From the NCBI RefSeq assembly GCF_036323495.1, contig NZ_AP028947.1, forward strand, positions 2,480,001 through 2,544,000: a DNA stretch of 64,000 bases, in the 5' to 3' direction. A program made the position numbers and the translations under genes. Shown here piece after piece: positions 51,278 to 60,896 of the stretch. Below the pieces are notes generated by a model. That model was not told the origin of the DNA. It was given only the letters and a program-made list of their open reading frames with translations, and ran no database searches. Numbering within the stretch: the stretch's first letter is position 1; every line of letters starts with the position of its first letter. Source of the stretch: Limnobacter thiooxidans (GTDB lineage: Bacteria; Pseudomonadota; Gammaproteobacteria; Burkholderiales; Burkholderiaceae_B).

Positions 51278-52227
51278 AATTGAGTTTTTCCAGTAAAAAC
51301 TGGACCCGCCTGGCGGGTTCAGCAATTCTTGCAGGGGCTTTGTCAGGGTGTTCACTGCTGCCAACTGTCCCGCAGGAATTGCAAAGCACAGTCCAGACAC
51401 AAGCGCCCATTGAACTCAAAGACGTGCCTTTTTATGCACAGGAAGAGTTCTATTGCGGACCATCCACATTGGCCATGGTGTTGACCCATGCCGGTGAAAA
51501 AACATCGCCAGACGAATTGGCCGAACTGGTTTACCTGCCCGGCAGGCAAGGCACGCTGCAGCTTGAAATGCTGGCGGCGCCCCGTCGCCTGGGCTACCTC
51601 AGCTATCAGATTGACCCCAAACTGCCAGCACTGTTTGATGCCCTGAATGCAGGCACGCCGGTTGTGGTGTTGCTCAATCTCTCACTGCAGATCGCACCCA
51701 TGTGGCATTACGCCGTGGTGGTGGGCTATGAGCCTGAGAGCAAAAACCTGATTTTGAGATCTGGCCCCAAAGAACGTGACCTCATTCCCATGGCCACTTT
51801 TCTGAAACTTTGGGAACGATCCGAGAACTGGGGTTTCACAGTCATCAAGCCGATCGATTCACCGCCCGCGTATGTCAACGCCCAGAATTATCTGAATTCT
51901 GCTGTCGCGCTGGAGCGGTCCAGCCCTGAAAACGCTGGTAAAGCCTATCAGCAGGGTGCAAAAACCTGGCCGCAGGAACCATGGTTTCATTTTGGGTTGG
52001 GCAACTTGGCCTTCAATGCCCAAAATTATGCTGAAGCCGAACAAAACTATCGCAAGGCCGTGGGCGTTTATCCCGACATGGCCGATGCGTGGAATAACCT
52101 GGCTGAAGCCCTGATCAAGCTCGACAAGAAAAGTGAAGCAAGAGCGGCCATCAACAAGGCCATTGCACTGGGTGGAAACCGGGTTGCCGTATACAAGGAA
52201 ACTGCCCAGAAGATCCCGGCGGAATAA
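51274..52227 (+). CDS. PA2778-family lipoprotein cysteine peptidase with TPR tail
   Basis: 317 residues. Lipobox LSGC (Cys26). A C39-like papain fold follows: catalytic Cys in EEFYCGPSTLAMVL (about 62), His in MWHYAVVVGYEP (about 147) and a downstream polar segment. Residues about 205-310 hold TPR-like repeats (PWFHFGLGNLAFNAQNYAEA; ADAWNNLAEALIKLDKKSEA). C39 domains cleave leader peptides at double-Gly sites; here lipidation places the enzyme in the periplasm or outer membrane. Its likely partner is the upstream PA2779-type protein. It overlaps the SemiSWEET start by one base (TAATG). Confidence 0.92.
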   Translation: MKLSFSSKNWTRLAGSAILAGALSGCSLLPTVPQELQSTVQTQAPIELKDVPFYAQEEFYCGPSTLAMVLTHAGEKTSPDELAELVYLPGRQGTLQLEMLAAPRRLGYLSYQIDPKLPALFDALNAGTPVVVLLNLSLQIAPMWHYAVVVGYEPESKNLILRSGPKERDLIPMATFLKLWERSENWGFTVIKPIDSPPAYVNAQNYLNSAVALERSSPENAGKAYQQGAKTWPQEPWFHFGLGNLAFNAQNYAEAEQNYRKAVGVYPDMADAWNNLAEALIKLDKKSEARAAINKAIALGGNRVAVYKETAQKIPAE

Positions 52228-52493
52228 TGCAGGCTGATTGGGCACAGGCCTTGGGCTTCCTGGCGGCGGTATTGACCACCGTGTCTTTCGTACCCCAAGT
52301 GATCTATTGCTGGAAAACACGCGACACCCAAAGTATTTCCTTGGGCATGTATGCGTGCTTTTCTTTGGGTGTATTGCTTTGGTTGATTTACGGCCTGTTG
52401 GTTGAACAATGGCCGGTGGTGTTTGCCAATGCAATCACCCTGGTGCTGGCATCCTCCATCCTTTATTTGAAAATCAAACAACCCGATCAATAA
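52227..52493 (+). CDS. SemiSWEET-family (PQ-loop) sugar transporter
   Basis: 88 residues, three TM helices, the standard SemiSWEET length; functions as a dimer. The PQ motif is in TTVSFVPQVIYCWKTRDTQS near residue 24, and the conserved segment after it (SISLGMYACFSLGVLLWLIY) matches the second helix. The ATG at 52227 shares a base with the stop of the peptidase gene. The sugar is not predictable, and I see no functional reason for coupling to the peptidase. Confidence 0.92.
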   Translation: MQADWAQALGFLAAVLTTVSFVPQVIYCWKTRDTQSISLGMYACFSLGVLLWLIYGLLVEQWPVVFANAITLVLASSILYLKIKQPDQ

Positions 52494-52522
52494 CCCAATA
52501 AGTAACCCCCAAAGCATCAATC

Positions 52523-53254
52523 ATGATCAAGGCTGTTTTAACCGGGCATAGCAAAGGTTTGGGTTTGGGCATTGCCCAAAGCCTGTTGGCCAGGGGCTAC
52601 CCGGTGCTCGGGCTTTCCCGGTCAATCCATGCCGAACTTCAAAAGCAATTTCCAACGCTGTTACAGCAACTGCCTGTGGATTTGGCGGAACACGCGGCCT
52701 TGCAGGAATTACTCGCTGGCGAAGCGCTGCCAGAATTCATGGCAAATGCAACGCAGCTGCTATTGATCAACAATGCGGGCCTGGTGTCGCCCATCGGGCC
52801 GTTGAGTGTGCAGCCTGCCAGCGACATTTCCCGCAGCATGCAATTGAATGTGACCACGCCTTTGGTGCTGAGTGCGCACATCACACAACTTCTGAAAGTA
52901 GACCAACAGTTGCGGGTTCTGCATGTTTCAAGCGGTGCCGGGCGCAGTGCCTACCCGGGCTGGAGCGTGTATTGCGCCAGCAAGGCTGCGCTGGACATGC
53001 ATGCGCAGGCCACGCAACTGGACAAGCTGGAGCAGGTCAGGATTTTCAGCCTGGCACCGGGTGTGATCGACACCGACATGCAGGCCCAGATACGAGACAC
53101 TGATGAAGCCCTGTTCCCCAACAAAAAGCGCTTTGAAGAATTGAAAAGCACACAGCAACTGAGCAGCCCCAAGCAAACTGGCGAACGCTTGGTCGACTAC
53201 CTGCTGAGCCCGAAATTTGGCAGCCTGGCTGTGGACGACCTGCGCTCGCACTAA
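52523..53254 (+). CDS. Short-chain dehydrogenase/reductase (YueD/benzil reductase-like)
   Basis: 243 residues, NADP-dependent Rossmann enzyme. Cofactor motif TGHSKGLGLGIA at the N-terminus, NNAG at about 89, catalytic Ser in HVSSGAGRSAYPG, and Tyr-x3-Lys in VYCASKAALDMHA. The C-terminus (LSSPKQTGERLVDYLLSPKF) resembles the YueD/sepiapterin reductase-like group. It starts 29 bases after the SemiSWEET gene. It converges with the NDH-2 gene. The physiological substrate, probably a carbonyl or diketone, is not known. Confidence 0.9.
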   Translation: MIKAVLTGHSKGLGLGIAQSLLARGYPVLGLSRSIHAELQKQFPTLLQQLPVDLAEHAALQELLAGEALPEFMANATQLLLINNAGLVSPIGPLSVQPASDISRSMQLNVTTPLVLSAHITQLLKVDQQLRVLHVSSGAGRSAYPGWSVYCASKAALDMHAQATQLDKLEQVRIFSLAPGVIDTDMQAQIRDTDEALFPNKKRFEELKSTQQLSSPKQTGERLVDYLLSPKFGSLAVDDLRSH

Positions 53255-53268
53255 GTTAGCTCAATAAG

Positions 53269-54573
53269 TTAGTGCAGCTTGACCAGGGGGGTGGCGCGCT
53301 TCACCAAGAAACGCGCCATGGCCAGCAGGAAGGTTTTCATTCCGCCCAACACTGCGTAGTGGTGCATCAAATGCAGGCTGGCATACATGGCCCGCGCAAA
53401 AAACCCATCCACAAACATGCTGCTGGCCTTGAACAGCCCGCCCATCAAACTGCCTACCGAACTTCGAGAGCCCAGTGAAACCAAAGACCCGTGGTCTTTG
53501 TACAAATAAGGCTTGGTAAGGGGTGATTTGCCCTGCTCCTGCCGCATGACCGCGTCATAAATGTAATCCGCCTGCTGGTGCGCAGACTGCGCCCTTGGGG
53601 GCACCATCCTGCCATCCGGCTGTTCGCAGGCTGCGCAATCGCCCAGTGCAAAAATAGCGGTTTGCCCTTTCACCCGCAAGTCGCCCTGCACTTCCAGCTG
53701 GTTGTTCCGGTTCACCGGCAAGCCCAGTTCAGCCAGCCAGGCCGGTGCTTTGATACCGGCGGCCCAGACACACAAATCTGCCTTGTACAGGTTGCCATTG
53801 GCGTCTTCAACCTGCCGCGCCGTAATTTCCACGACCTTGCAGTTGTTCACCACCTTGATGAACCGCTGCTCCAAAAGGCGCAATGCTGCGGTAGAAACGG
53901 TATCGGGCAATACGGGCAAAATGGTGGGTGCGCCTTCGAGAATCGTGATGTTGACATCCCGCGTGGCATTGATGCGGCTAAAACCGTAGCGGCTGTGAAC
54001 ATGGCTGGCCTCACGCAACTCGGCAGCCAGTTCGACACCTGTTGCACCCGCACCAATAATCACAATGTCCAGGCTTGCAGAAGGGTTGTCTTTCTTGCGC
54101 ATGTCCAGTGTTGCCAGTTGCTTGAGCATCTTCAGGCGGAAGCCTTCGGCCTGCTGGGGACCGTCCAGCGAAATGGTGAAATCTTGTGCACCCTTGACGC
54201 CAAAGTAATTCGACTGGCTACCCACAGAGATCACCAGCGTTCCAAACTGCAACACGCGCTTGGGCAATACTTCTTCGCCTGCATCGTCCAGCACCGCTGA
54301 AATGGTGACTTCCTTTTTGGCGGAGTCCAAACCCTGCATGGCACCCAGTACGAAATTGAAATCACTGTTGTGCGCCAGCATGGGGTAGGACAATCCTTCC
54401 TGGTGAATGTCCAGCGTGCCGGCAGCCACTTCATGCAAGGACGGTTTCCAGATGTGGTACATCTTCGAATCCACCAAAGTGACGCGTTCAGGGCCCAGCT
54501 TTCGGCCCAACTTGCAGGCCAATTCCAGCCCACCTGCACCACCACCCACGATCAAAATTGATGAAAGATCCAA
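53269..54573 (-). CDS. ndh: Type II NADH:quinone dehydrogenase (NDH-2)
   Basis: Non-proton-pumping NADH dehydrogenase bound to the inner membrane. 434 residues from a TTG at 54573, supported by GGGAGG seven bases upstream; an ATG nearby is out of frame. FAD motif ILIVGGGAGGLELACKLG (about 6-23), NAD motif IVIIGAGATGVELAAEL (about 167-183), and IFALGDCAACEQ (about 303), with the family Gln/quinone segment PPRAQSAHQQADYI. A C-terminal amphipathic helix (MKTFLLAMARFLVKRATPLV) likely docks on the membrane. It is divergent from the acrA-like gene. Confidence 0.93.
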   Translation of the reverse strand: MDLSSILIVGGGAGGLELACKLGRKLGPERVTLVDSKMYHIWKPSLHEVAAGTLDIHQEGLSYPMLAHNSDFNFVLGAMQGLDSAKKEVTISAVLDDAGEEVLPKRVLQFGTLVISVGSQSNYFGVKGAQDFTISLDGPQQAEGFRLKMLKQLATLDMRKKDNPSASLDIVIIGAGATGVELAAELREASHVHSRYGFSRINATRDVNITILEGAPTILPVLPDTVSTAALRLLEQRFIKVVNNCKVVEITARQVEDANGNLYKADLCVWAAGIKAPAWLAELGLPVNRNNQLEVQGDLRVKGQTAIFALGDCAACEQPDGRMVPPRAQSAHQQADYIYDAVMRQEQGKSPLTKPYLYKDHGSLVSLGSRSSVGSLMGGLFKASSMFVDGFFARAMYASLHLMHHYAVLGGMKTFLLAMARFLVKRATPLVKLH

Positions 54574-54703
54574 AACATTCCTCCCGGAAATAAACAGTGC
54601 ATGACCCTGTTAAGGGTAAACGTGAAATAGTGCAATATTCATTCCGAGGGCCGGTTTTCACAAAGTCCTTCCTCCAAGACATTGACTTGGTGTTTAACCT
54701 GAT

Positions 54704-54743
54704 TTGACACTCCAAGCTTTTCAATGAAAAATGAACGTTCATT
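54704..54743 (+). promoter_or_regulatory. Promoter and TetR-type operator of the third RND system
   Basis: TTGACA at 54704-54709, 17-base spacer, AAAAAT at 54727-54732. A perfect 14-base palindrome, AATGAACGTTCATT (54730-54743), overlaps the -10 region and the expected start point near 54739. Such palindromes are typical TetR-family operators; the tetR-like gene downstream is the likely repressor. Leader of about 90 bases to the ATG at 54829. Confidence 0.7.
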
Positions 54744-54828
54744 CAGAATCCGTGTCTATGTGTTGTTCCGGGGTGGATAAAGTCCAAACCCGCGCAAGTC
54801 TGCATCGTTCAATATTTGGGGTAGTACC

Positions 54829-55989
54829 ATGATTTACAACAAAAAAAGTACATTCGGCATTGGCGTCTTGCTGACTGCTGGCACGCTGGTTCTGACCGGC
54901 TGCGGCAGTCAAGAAGGCGGTGCAAATGCAGCAGCCACACCTAGCTTGCCCAAAGTGCGTGTACTGGAAGTAGCCGCCAAACCCGTGTCGCTTTACACCG
55001 AACTGCCCGGGCGCACCAGCCCTTACCTGATCGCGGAAGTGCGGCCGCAGGTCAACGGTATTGTGAAGGCCCGGCAGTTCAAGGAAGGCAGCGATGTCAA
55101 AGCGGGGATGTCGCTTTACCAGATTGATGCGTCAACCTATCAAGCCGAGTTCGCCAGCGCAAAAGCCATGCTTGAAAAAGCACAGGCCAACCTGACCAGC
55201 GCACAGATTCGCAATGATCGTTTTCAGGAACTGGCCAAACAGAATGCAGTCAGCCAACAGGAACGTGACGATGCTTTTGCCGCACTCAAGCAGGCAGAAG
55301 CAGACGTGGCTGCGGGCAAGGCTGCCGTTCAAACTGCGCAGATCAACCTGAACTACACCAAGGTCACTGCCCCCATTAGCGGGCAAATTGGGCGATCCAG
55401 CGTCACCGCAGGTGCATTGGTGCAACAGGGGCAACCCGGCGCCATGGCCACCATTCAGCAACTTGACCCAATTTATGTGGACTTGACACAGTCCACCACC
55501 GAGTTGCTACAACTGAAACGCGACCTTGAAAGTGGCGTTCTGAAAAGTGCTGGCAAGGATGCTGCAAAAATCACGCTGAAACTGGAAGACGGCTCCGACT
55601 ATGCACAGGAAGGCAAACTGCAGTTCAGCGATGTCACCGTGGACCAGAACACCGGCACAGTCACCTTGCGCGCTGTATTCCCCAACCCCAAACAGCAGTT
55701 ATTGCCTGGCATGTATGTGCGTGCATCGCTTGAAGAAGGCATTCGGGAAAATGGCATCCTTGTGCCCCAAAAAGGGATTGTGCGTGACGCAACCGGTGAG
55801 CCTTCAGCGTTCGTTTTGAACGCCGAGAACAAGGTTGAAAAACGCAGTGTGAAAACTGCCAGGGCCATGGGCGACCAATGGCTGATCGCGGAGGGTCTTC
55901 AAGCTGGGGACCGGATGATTGTCGAGGGTATTCAGAAAATTCGCCCCGGACAGCAAGTGGAAATACTTTCCGACACAGACACCAAATAA
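54829..55989 (+). CDS. AcrA/MexA-type efflux adaptor lipoprotein (third system)
   Basis: 386 residues. Lipobox LTGC (Cys25). Lipoyl halves LIAEVRPQVNGIVKARQFKE and YTKVTAPISGQIGRSSVTAG flank an alpha-hairpin (about 100-165: LEKAQANLTSAQIRNDRFQE). Beta-barrel and membrane-proximal domains follow (YVDLTQSTTELLQLKRDLES; LPGMYVRASLEEG). These are typical of AcrA/MexA proteins working with HAE1 drug pumps. The permease begins 24 bases downstream. Regulation is through the operator upstream. No TolC/OprM gene is in the operon, so it must borrow an outer-membrane channel. Confidence 0.95.
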   Translation: MIYNKKSTFGIGVLLTAGTLVLTGCGSQEGGANAAATPSLPKVRVLEVAAKPVSLYTELPGRTSPYLIAEVRPQVNGIVKARQFKEGSDVKAGMSLYQIDASTYQAEFASAKAMLEKAQANLTSAQIRNDRFQELAKQNAVSQQERDDAFAALKQAEADVAAGKAAVQTAQINLNYTKVTAPISGQIGRSSVTAGALVQQGQPGAMATIQQLDPIYVDLTQSTTELLQLKRDLESGVLKSAGKDAAKITLKLEDGSDYAQEGKLQFSDVTVDQNTGTVTLRAVFPNPKQQLLPGMYVRASLEEGIRENGILVPQKGIVRDATGEPSAFVLNAENKVEKRSVKTARAMGDQWLIAEGLQAGDRMIVEGIQKIRPGQQVEILSDTDTK

Positions 55990-56013
55990 TCACCGCCTGG
56001 CAGGAGTAGTACC

Positions 56014-59000
56014 ATGTCCCGATTTTTTATTGATCGCCCGATTTTTGCCTGGGTCATCGCCATTGTCATCATGCTGGCCGGTGTGCTGGCCATTACCAGC
56101 TTGCCGGTGGCACAGTACCCCGCGATTGCTCCACCGGCAGTGACCATTTCCGCCACCTACCCCGGTGCGTCTGCTGAAACACTTCAGGACTCAGTTACTC
56201 AGGTGATTGAACAGCGCATGACGGGCCTGGATGGCCTGCGTTACATGAAGTCCACCAGCGACTCCACGGGCAGGCTTCGCCTTGAACTGACGTTTGAACC
56301 CGGCACCAACCCCGACATTGCACAGGTGCAGGTTCAGAACAAACTGAGCCTGGCCACCGCCCTGTTGCCCAGTGCCGTGCAACGCCAGGGTATTCAGGTG
56401 ACAAAAAGTTCGGCGGGTTACCTGCTGGTCATTGCATTTACCGCAGTGGATGGGGCCTTTACATCCACCGAACTGGCCGACTTCATTACCTCCAATGTTC
56501 AAGACACCATGAGCCGTGTCAACGGTGTGGGCGAGGTGCAGGTGTTCGGTAGCCCGTATGCCATGCGCATCTGGATGAACCCGGAGAAAATGAGCCAGTT
56601 CAAGATCACCCCGGGTGATATTCGCAGTGCAGTTCAAGCCCAGAATGCGCAGGTTTCAGCCGGTGAACTGGGTGCGGCACCAGCCGTGAAAGGGCAATCA
56701 CTGACAGCCACCATCACCGCGCAAAGTCTGCTGGAAACCCCGGAAGATTTTCAACAAATTGTATTGAGAACCACCGCCGATGGGGCAAGCGTGCGCCTGA
56801 AAGATGTGGCCCGCATTGACTACGGCAGTGAAAACTACACCACCCTGCCCCGCTGGAATGGCCGAAATGCCTCGGGTATTGGTATCCGCCTGGCTTCCGG
56901 TGCCAATGCGCTGGACACGGCTGAATCGGTGATCAAGGAAATGGAGCGCATCACGCCGCTGATTCCGGAAGGCATGGAATGGGACATCGCCTACGACACC
57001 ACCCCGTTTGTAAAAATTTCAATTGAAGGCGTCGTGAAAACGCTGATCGAGGCCATCATCCTGGTGTTCCTGGTGATGTACCTGTTCTTGCAGAATTTCC
57101 GCGCCACGCTGATCCCAACGATTGCGGTACCCGTGGTGTTGCTGGGTACCTTTGCCGTGCTGTCCGCATTCGGATTTTCAATCAACACATTGACCATGTT
57201 TGCCATGGTGCTGGCCATTGGCCTGCTGGTGGACGACGCCATTGTGGTGGTTGAAAACGTGGAACGCGTGATGGCAGAAGAAGGCCTCTCACCACTGGAA
57301 GCCACCCGCAAATCCATGGACCAGATCACCGGCGCGTTGATCGGTATTGGATTGGTACTTTCTGCCGTGTTTGTACCCATGGCATTTTTCCCGGGCTCGG
57401 CTGGTGTCATTTACAAGCAGTTTTCCATCACCATTGTGTCAGCCATGGCGCTGTCGGTGATTGTGGCTTTGGTGCTCACGCCCGCCCTGTGTGCCACCAT
57501 GTTGAAGCCCATTGAAAAAGGCCACAGCCACGAAAAGAAAGGATTCTTTGGCTGGTTCAACCGAAAGTTCGATGCCAGCAGCGCGCGTTATCAAGGTGTG
57601 GTTGGCAAAATGCTGCACAAGTCAGGCCGCTACCTGATCATCTATGGTGGCTTGCTGGCGGTGACTGCCTTCATGTTTACACGCCTGCCCACGTCCTTCT
57701 TGCCTGATGAAGACCAAGGCGTGTTTTTCACCCAGGTTCAACTGCCTGCTGGCGCAACCCAGGAACAAACGCTGGCCGTGCTCGCCAAGATGGAAGACTA
57801 CTTCTTGAACAAGGAAGGTGCAAACGTGAAGTCCCTGTTCACCGTGGCCGGTTTCAGCTTCTCGGGCACTGGCCAGAATTCAGGCATTGGCTTTGTTCGC
57901 TTGCGCGACTGGGGCGAACGGCCTGGCAAGGAAAACTCGGCCGCTGGTATTGTTCAGCGTGCATCAAAAGAGTTTGCAAGCTGGCCAGAAGCGCAGGCCT
58001 TTGCCTTTGCTCCACCCCCAATTCGGGAACTGGGCAATGCGCTGGGCTTTAACCTGTTCATTCAGGACCGTACCGGGCTGGGTCGCGACGCCTTGCTGCA
58101 AGCCAGAAACACCATGATTGCCGAAGCGGCGAAAAACCCGGTTCTCACTGGCGTTCGACCCAACGCACAGGAAAACACACCGCAATACCAACTGGACATC
58201 GACAACGCCAAGGCCGGTGCGCTGGGTGTTTCCGTGGCTGAAATCAGCGACACCCTGACATCAGCCTGGGGCGGCAGCTTCATCAATGACTTCCTGGACA
58301 GGGGCCGTGTGAAACGTGTTTACATGCAAGCCGACGCGCCTTACCGCATGCTGCCTGAAGACCTGAACCGCTGGTATGTGCGCAATGGTCAGGGTGAAAT
58401 GGTGCCCTTTGGTAACTTTGCATCGGCGCAATGGACCATGGGCTCGCCCCGACTGGAACGCTACAACGGTCTGCCTGCCGTGGAAATTCAAGGACAGGCC
58501 GCACCAGGCATGAGTTCGGGCGACGCCATGAATGCGATGGAAGACATTGCAGCCAACTTGCCTGAAGGCTTGGGCATTGAATGGACTGGCCTGTCGTATG
58601 AAGAAAGGCAATCCGGCTCGCAGGCCCCCTTGCTGTACGCGCTGTCGCTGTTGATTGTGTTCCTGTGCCTGGCTGCCTTGTATGAAAGCTGGTCCATTCC
58701 GTTTGCGGTCATGCTGATTGTGCCGCTGGGTGTGGTGGGTGCACTGGTGGCAGCCAGCAGCCGCGGTTTGGCCAACGACGTGTACTTCCAGGTGGCACTG
58801 CTGACCACCGTCGGTCTGTCTGCGAAAAACGCCATTCTGATTGTGGAATTTGCCAAGGAAGAATACGAGAAAGGCCTAGATTTGCTGGACGCCACACTGG
58901 TGGCTGTGCGCATGCGTTTGCGCCCGATCCTGATGACTTCGCTGGCGTTTGGTTTGGGTGTAGTGCCCTTGGCCATTTCAACGGGCGCAGGTTCAGGCAG

Positions 59001-59148
59001 CCAGAACGCGATTGGTACCGGCGTGTTGGGTGGCACCATTTCTGCCACAGTTCTGGGTATTTTCTTTGTGCCCCTGTTCTTCGTGGTGGTGACCCAGATG
59101 TTCAGCAAAAAGCGGGCGGAAAAGAAAGCTGCCACCGTGGGGGAATGA
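56014..59148 (+). CDS. AcrB/MexB-type multidrug efflux permease
   Basis: HAE1 RND pump of 1044 residues, the usual length. The TM4 proton relay is the classic Asp-Asp pair in [20 protein letters not shown], and the TM10 Lys is in [20 protein letters not shown]. Porter domain features: [41 protein letters not shown]-terminal [20 protein letters not shown] is the standard AcrB start. CAGGAG precedes the ATG. The tetR gene starts one base after its stop. Substrates are likely hydrophobic drugs or solvents. Confidence 0.96.
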   Translation: MSRFFIDRPIFAWVIAIVIMLAGVLAITSLPVAQYPAIAPPAVTISATYPGASAETLQDSVTQVIEQRMTGLDGLRYMKSTSDSTGRLRLELTFEPGTNPDIAQVQVQNKLSLATALLPSAVQRQGIQVTKSSAGYLLVIAFTAVDGAFTSTELADFITSNVQDTMSRVNGVGEVQVFGSPYAMRIWMNPEKMSQFKITPGDIRSAVQAQNAQVSAGELGAAPAVKGQSLTATITAQSLLETPEDFQQIVLRTTADGASVRLKDVARIDYGSENYTTLPRWNGRNASGIGIRLASGANALDTAESVIKEMERITPLIPEGMEWDIAYDTTPFVKISIEGVVKTLIEAIILVFLVMYLFLQNFRATLIPTIAVPVVLLGTFAVLSAFGFSINTLTMFAMVLAIGLLVDDAIVVVENVERVMAEEGLSPLEATRKSMDQITGALIGIGLVLSAVFVPMAFFPGSAGVIYKQFSITIVSAMALSVIVALVLTPALCATMLKPIEKGHSHEKKGFFGWFNRKFDASSARYQGVVGKMLHKSGRYLIIYGGLLAVTAFMFTRLPTSFLPDEDQGVFFTQVQLPAGATQEQTLAVLAKMEDYFLNKEGANVKSLFTVAGFSFSGTGQNSGIGFVRLRDWGERPGKENSAAGIVQRASKEFASWPEAQAFAFAPPPIRELGNALGFNLFIQDRTGLGRDALLQARNTMIAEAAKNPVLTGVRPNAQENTPQYQLDIDNAKAGALGVSVAEISDTLTSAWGGSFINDFLDRGRVKRVYMQADAPYRMLPEDLNRWYVRNGQGEMVPFGNFASAQWTMGSPRLERYNGLPAVEIQGQAAPGMSSGDAMNAMEDIAANLPEGLGIEWTGLSYEERQSGSQAPLLYALSLLIVFLCLAALYESWSIPFAVMLIVPLGVVGALVAASSRGLANDVYFQVALLTTVGLSAKNAILIVEFAKEEYEKGLDLLDATLVAVRMRLRPILMTSLAFGLGVVPLAISTGAGSGSQNAIGTGVLGGTISATVLGIFFVPLFFVVVTQMFSKKRAEKKAATVGE

Positions 59149-59149
59149 G

Positions 59150-59764
59150 ATGAACCAGGAGACTAAAAACCAGGAGGCGAAAAACCTGGTGAACAAAGCC
59201 GAGCTTCGGCGCCAGCAAATTCTGGATGCCGCGGCAGAATGCTTTCGAAAAAGTGGTTTTCATGGCGCCAGCATGTCGGAGATTGCGAAGTCGTTCGGCA
59301 TGAGCGCCGGGCACATTTACAACTACTTCGACAGCAAGGAAGCCATCATTGAGGCCATGGTCAAACGCGACATGGATCATTCGCTTGAACGCATTGCGAA
59401 AATTCAGGGTGAGAAAGATATCCTGAAAGCCATGCTGGGCACCGTGGATGAAGGGGTACAACGCCGCATTGACCGCAGTGAATTGGACACGGAAATTCTG
59501 GCGGAAGCTGCCAGAAATCCGAAAATTGCAGCTACTGTGCAGTGTACCGATGCGGTGATCCGCGACAAGGTTACCCACCTGATCCGGGGCATTCAGCCCG
59601 ATCAAAAAACGCCGCCATGTGAACTCAGCCTGGCGGCCAAGTCCACCCTGTTGATGGCACTGTTTGACGGGTTACAAATCCGCGCCATTCGAGACCCCAA
59701 CATGAAAGCCGACGACGTGGGCCGTGTCTTGAAAACCGTCATTCAGCAGATGCTTCAAAGCTGA
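59150..59764 (+). CDS. TetR-family repressor of the efflux operon
   Basis: 204 residues. TetR HTH at about 20-65 (RQQILDAAAECFRKSGFHGA; MSEIAKSFGMSAGHIYNYFD). The C-terminal part is a helical ligand domain with no close identification. It starts one base after the permease stop, so repressor and pump are made from one transcript, giving negative feedback if it binds the palindrome at 54730-54743 (inference). This is an unusual place: most acrR-type genes are divergent from the adaptor gene. Confidence 0.92.
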   Translation: MNQETKNQEAKNLVNKAELRRQQILDAAAECFRKSGFHGASMSEIAKSFGMSAGHIYNYFDSKEAIIEAMVKRDMDHSLERIAKIQGEKDILKAMLGTVDEGVQRRIDRSELDTEILAEAARNPKIAATVQCTDAVIRDKVTHLIRGIQPDQKTPPCELSLAAKSTLLMALFDGLQIRAIRDPNMKADDVGRVLKTVIQQMLQS

Positions 59765-59840
59765 TTGCGCCCGCAAAGCGCGAGGCGAGTCGGGTGCGGT
59801 ATACTCGGCTTCGTTCCCACCGCTTTGCGACAAGCGCCCC

Positions 59841-60896
59841 ATGCCACGTTCCACGTTGCCTCCCGAATTAAAGCCACATCGGCAAACGCCCTTGCCAGGG
59901 TTTTTGCATGCGCTTTTGCCTGCTTTGTTTCCTATGTGCCTGCTGGCTCTTGTCGGCCTGGCCGCCTTGTCTCTGACCCTGGGTGCCTACCCGGTCAATC
60001 TTGCCGACAGTCTGCGTGCCTTGCTGGGCCACGGCGACTCCATGTCAGTTCAGGTGATTCAGGACATTCGCCTGCCCCGCACACTGGGCGCCATCTTGGG
60101 TGGTGCAGCGCTGGCTGCAGCGGGCACCGCGTATCAAATGCTGTTTCGCAACCCGCTGGTGTCGCCAGACATTCTCGGGGTGTCATCCGGTGCTGGCCTG
60201 GGTGCGGTACTGGGCCTGTTTCTGGGCTTGCCCATGTTGGGCGTGCAGGGCCTGGCCTTTGCGGGTGGCGTGCTTGCGGTACTGCTGGTGATCGCCTTGG
60301 GCAAAGCCCTTCAGCACACCGATAAAACACTGGTGTTGGTGCTGACCGGCGTGGTGCTGGGTGCACTGGCCGGGGCACTGACCTCGCTGTTGAAAATTCT
60401 GGCCGACCCTTACGACCAACTGCCCGCAATCACTTTCTGGCTGCTGGGCAGTTTGAGTGGCCTGCAGATGGACGAGGTTTGGGCCATTGCCCCTGTGGTG
60501 GTGTTCGCTTGCGCCGCACTGTACCTGCTGCGCTGGCGAATGAATGTACTCAGCCTGCCGGAAGCCGAAGCGCAGGCCCTGGGTGTGCCTGTGAAGCCAC
60601 TTCGCATCGCCGTGATTGCGCTGGCCACAGTGATGACCAGTGCAGTGGTGTCGGTCACCGGGGTGATTGGCTGGATAGGCCTGCTGATACCCCATGCAGC
60701 ACGTTTGATGGTGGGCCCCAGCCTGGCTCGCCTGCTGCCCGTGTCCATTGTGCTGGGTGCCCTGTTTCTGTTGCTGGTCGACACGGCTTCGCGCAGTTTT
60801 GGCGATGTTGAAGTGCCACTGGGTATTCTCACCGCGCTGGTGGGCGCACCGTTTTTTCTGGGCCTTTTGCTGAAACGTGCGGGGGCCGCACAATGA
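59841..60896 (+). CDS. FecCD-family ABC transporter permease
   Basis: Inner-membrane permease for iron-siderophore, heme or cobalamin, 351 residues with about ten TM helices. Family segments: DIRLPRTLGAILGGAALAAAGTAYQMLFRNPLVSPDILG (here shortened across the window text to DIRLPRTLGAILGGAALA), GVSSGAGLGAV, SVTGVIGWIGLLIPHAARL. It overlaps the ATPase gene as ATGA. There is no binding protein or receptor gene beside it. The 76-base gap upstream is too short for a cobalamin riboswitch. Confidence 0.93.
   Translation: MPRSTLPPELKPHRQTPLPGFLHALLPALFPMCLLALVGLAALSLTLGAYPVNLADSLRALLGHGDSMSVQVIQDIRLPRTLGAILGGAALAAAGTAYQMLFRNPLVSPDILGVSSGAGLGAVLGLFLGLPMLGVQGLAFAGGVLAVLLVIALGKALQHTDKTLVLVLTGVVLGALAGALTSLLKILADPYDQLPAITFWLLGSLSGLQMDEVWAIAPVVVFACAALYLLRWRMNVLSLPEAEAQALGVPVKPLRIAVIALATVMTSAVVSVTGVIGWIGLLIPHAARLMVGPSLARLLPVSIVLGALFLLLVDTASRSFGDVEVPLGILTALVGAPFFLGLLLKRAGAAQ

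Noticed and set aside
59765..59840. Possible cobalamin riboswitch before the FecCD permease
   Set aside because: The gap is only 76 bases and lacks the B12-box; too short for the element.
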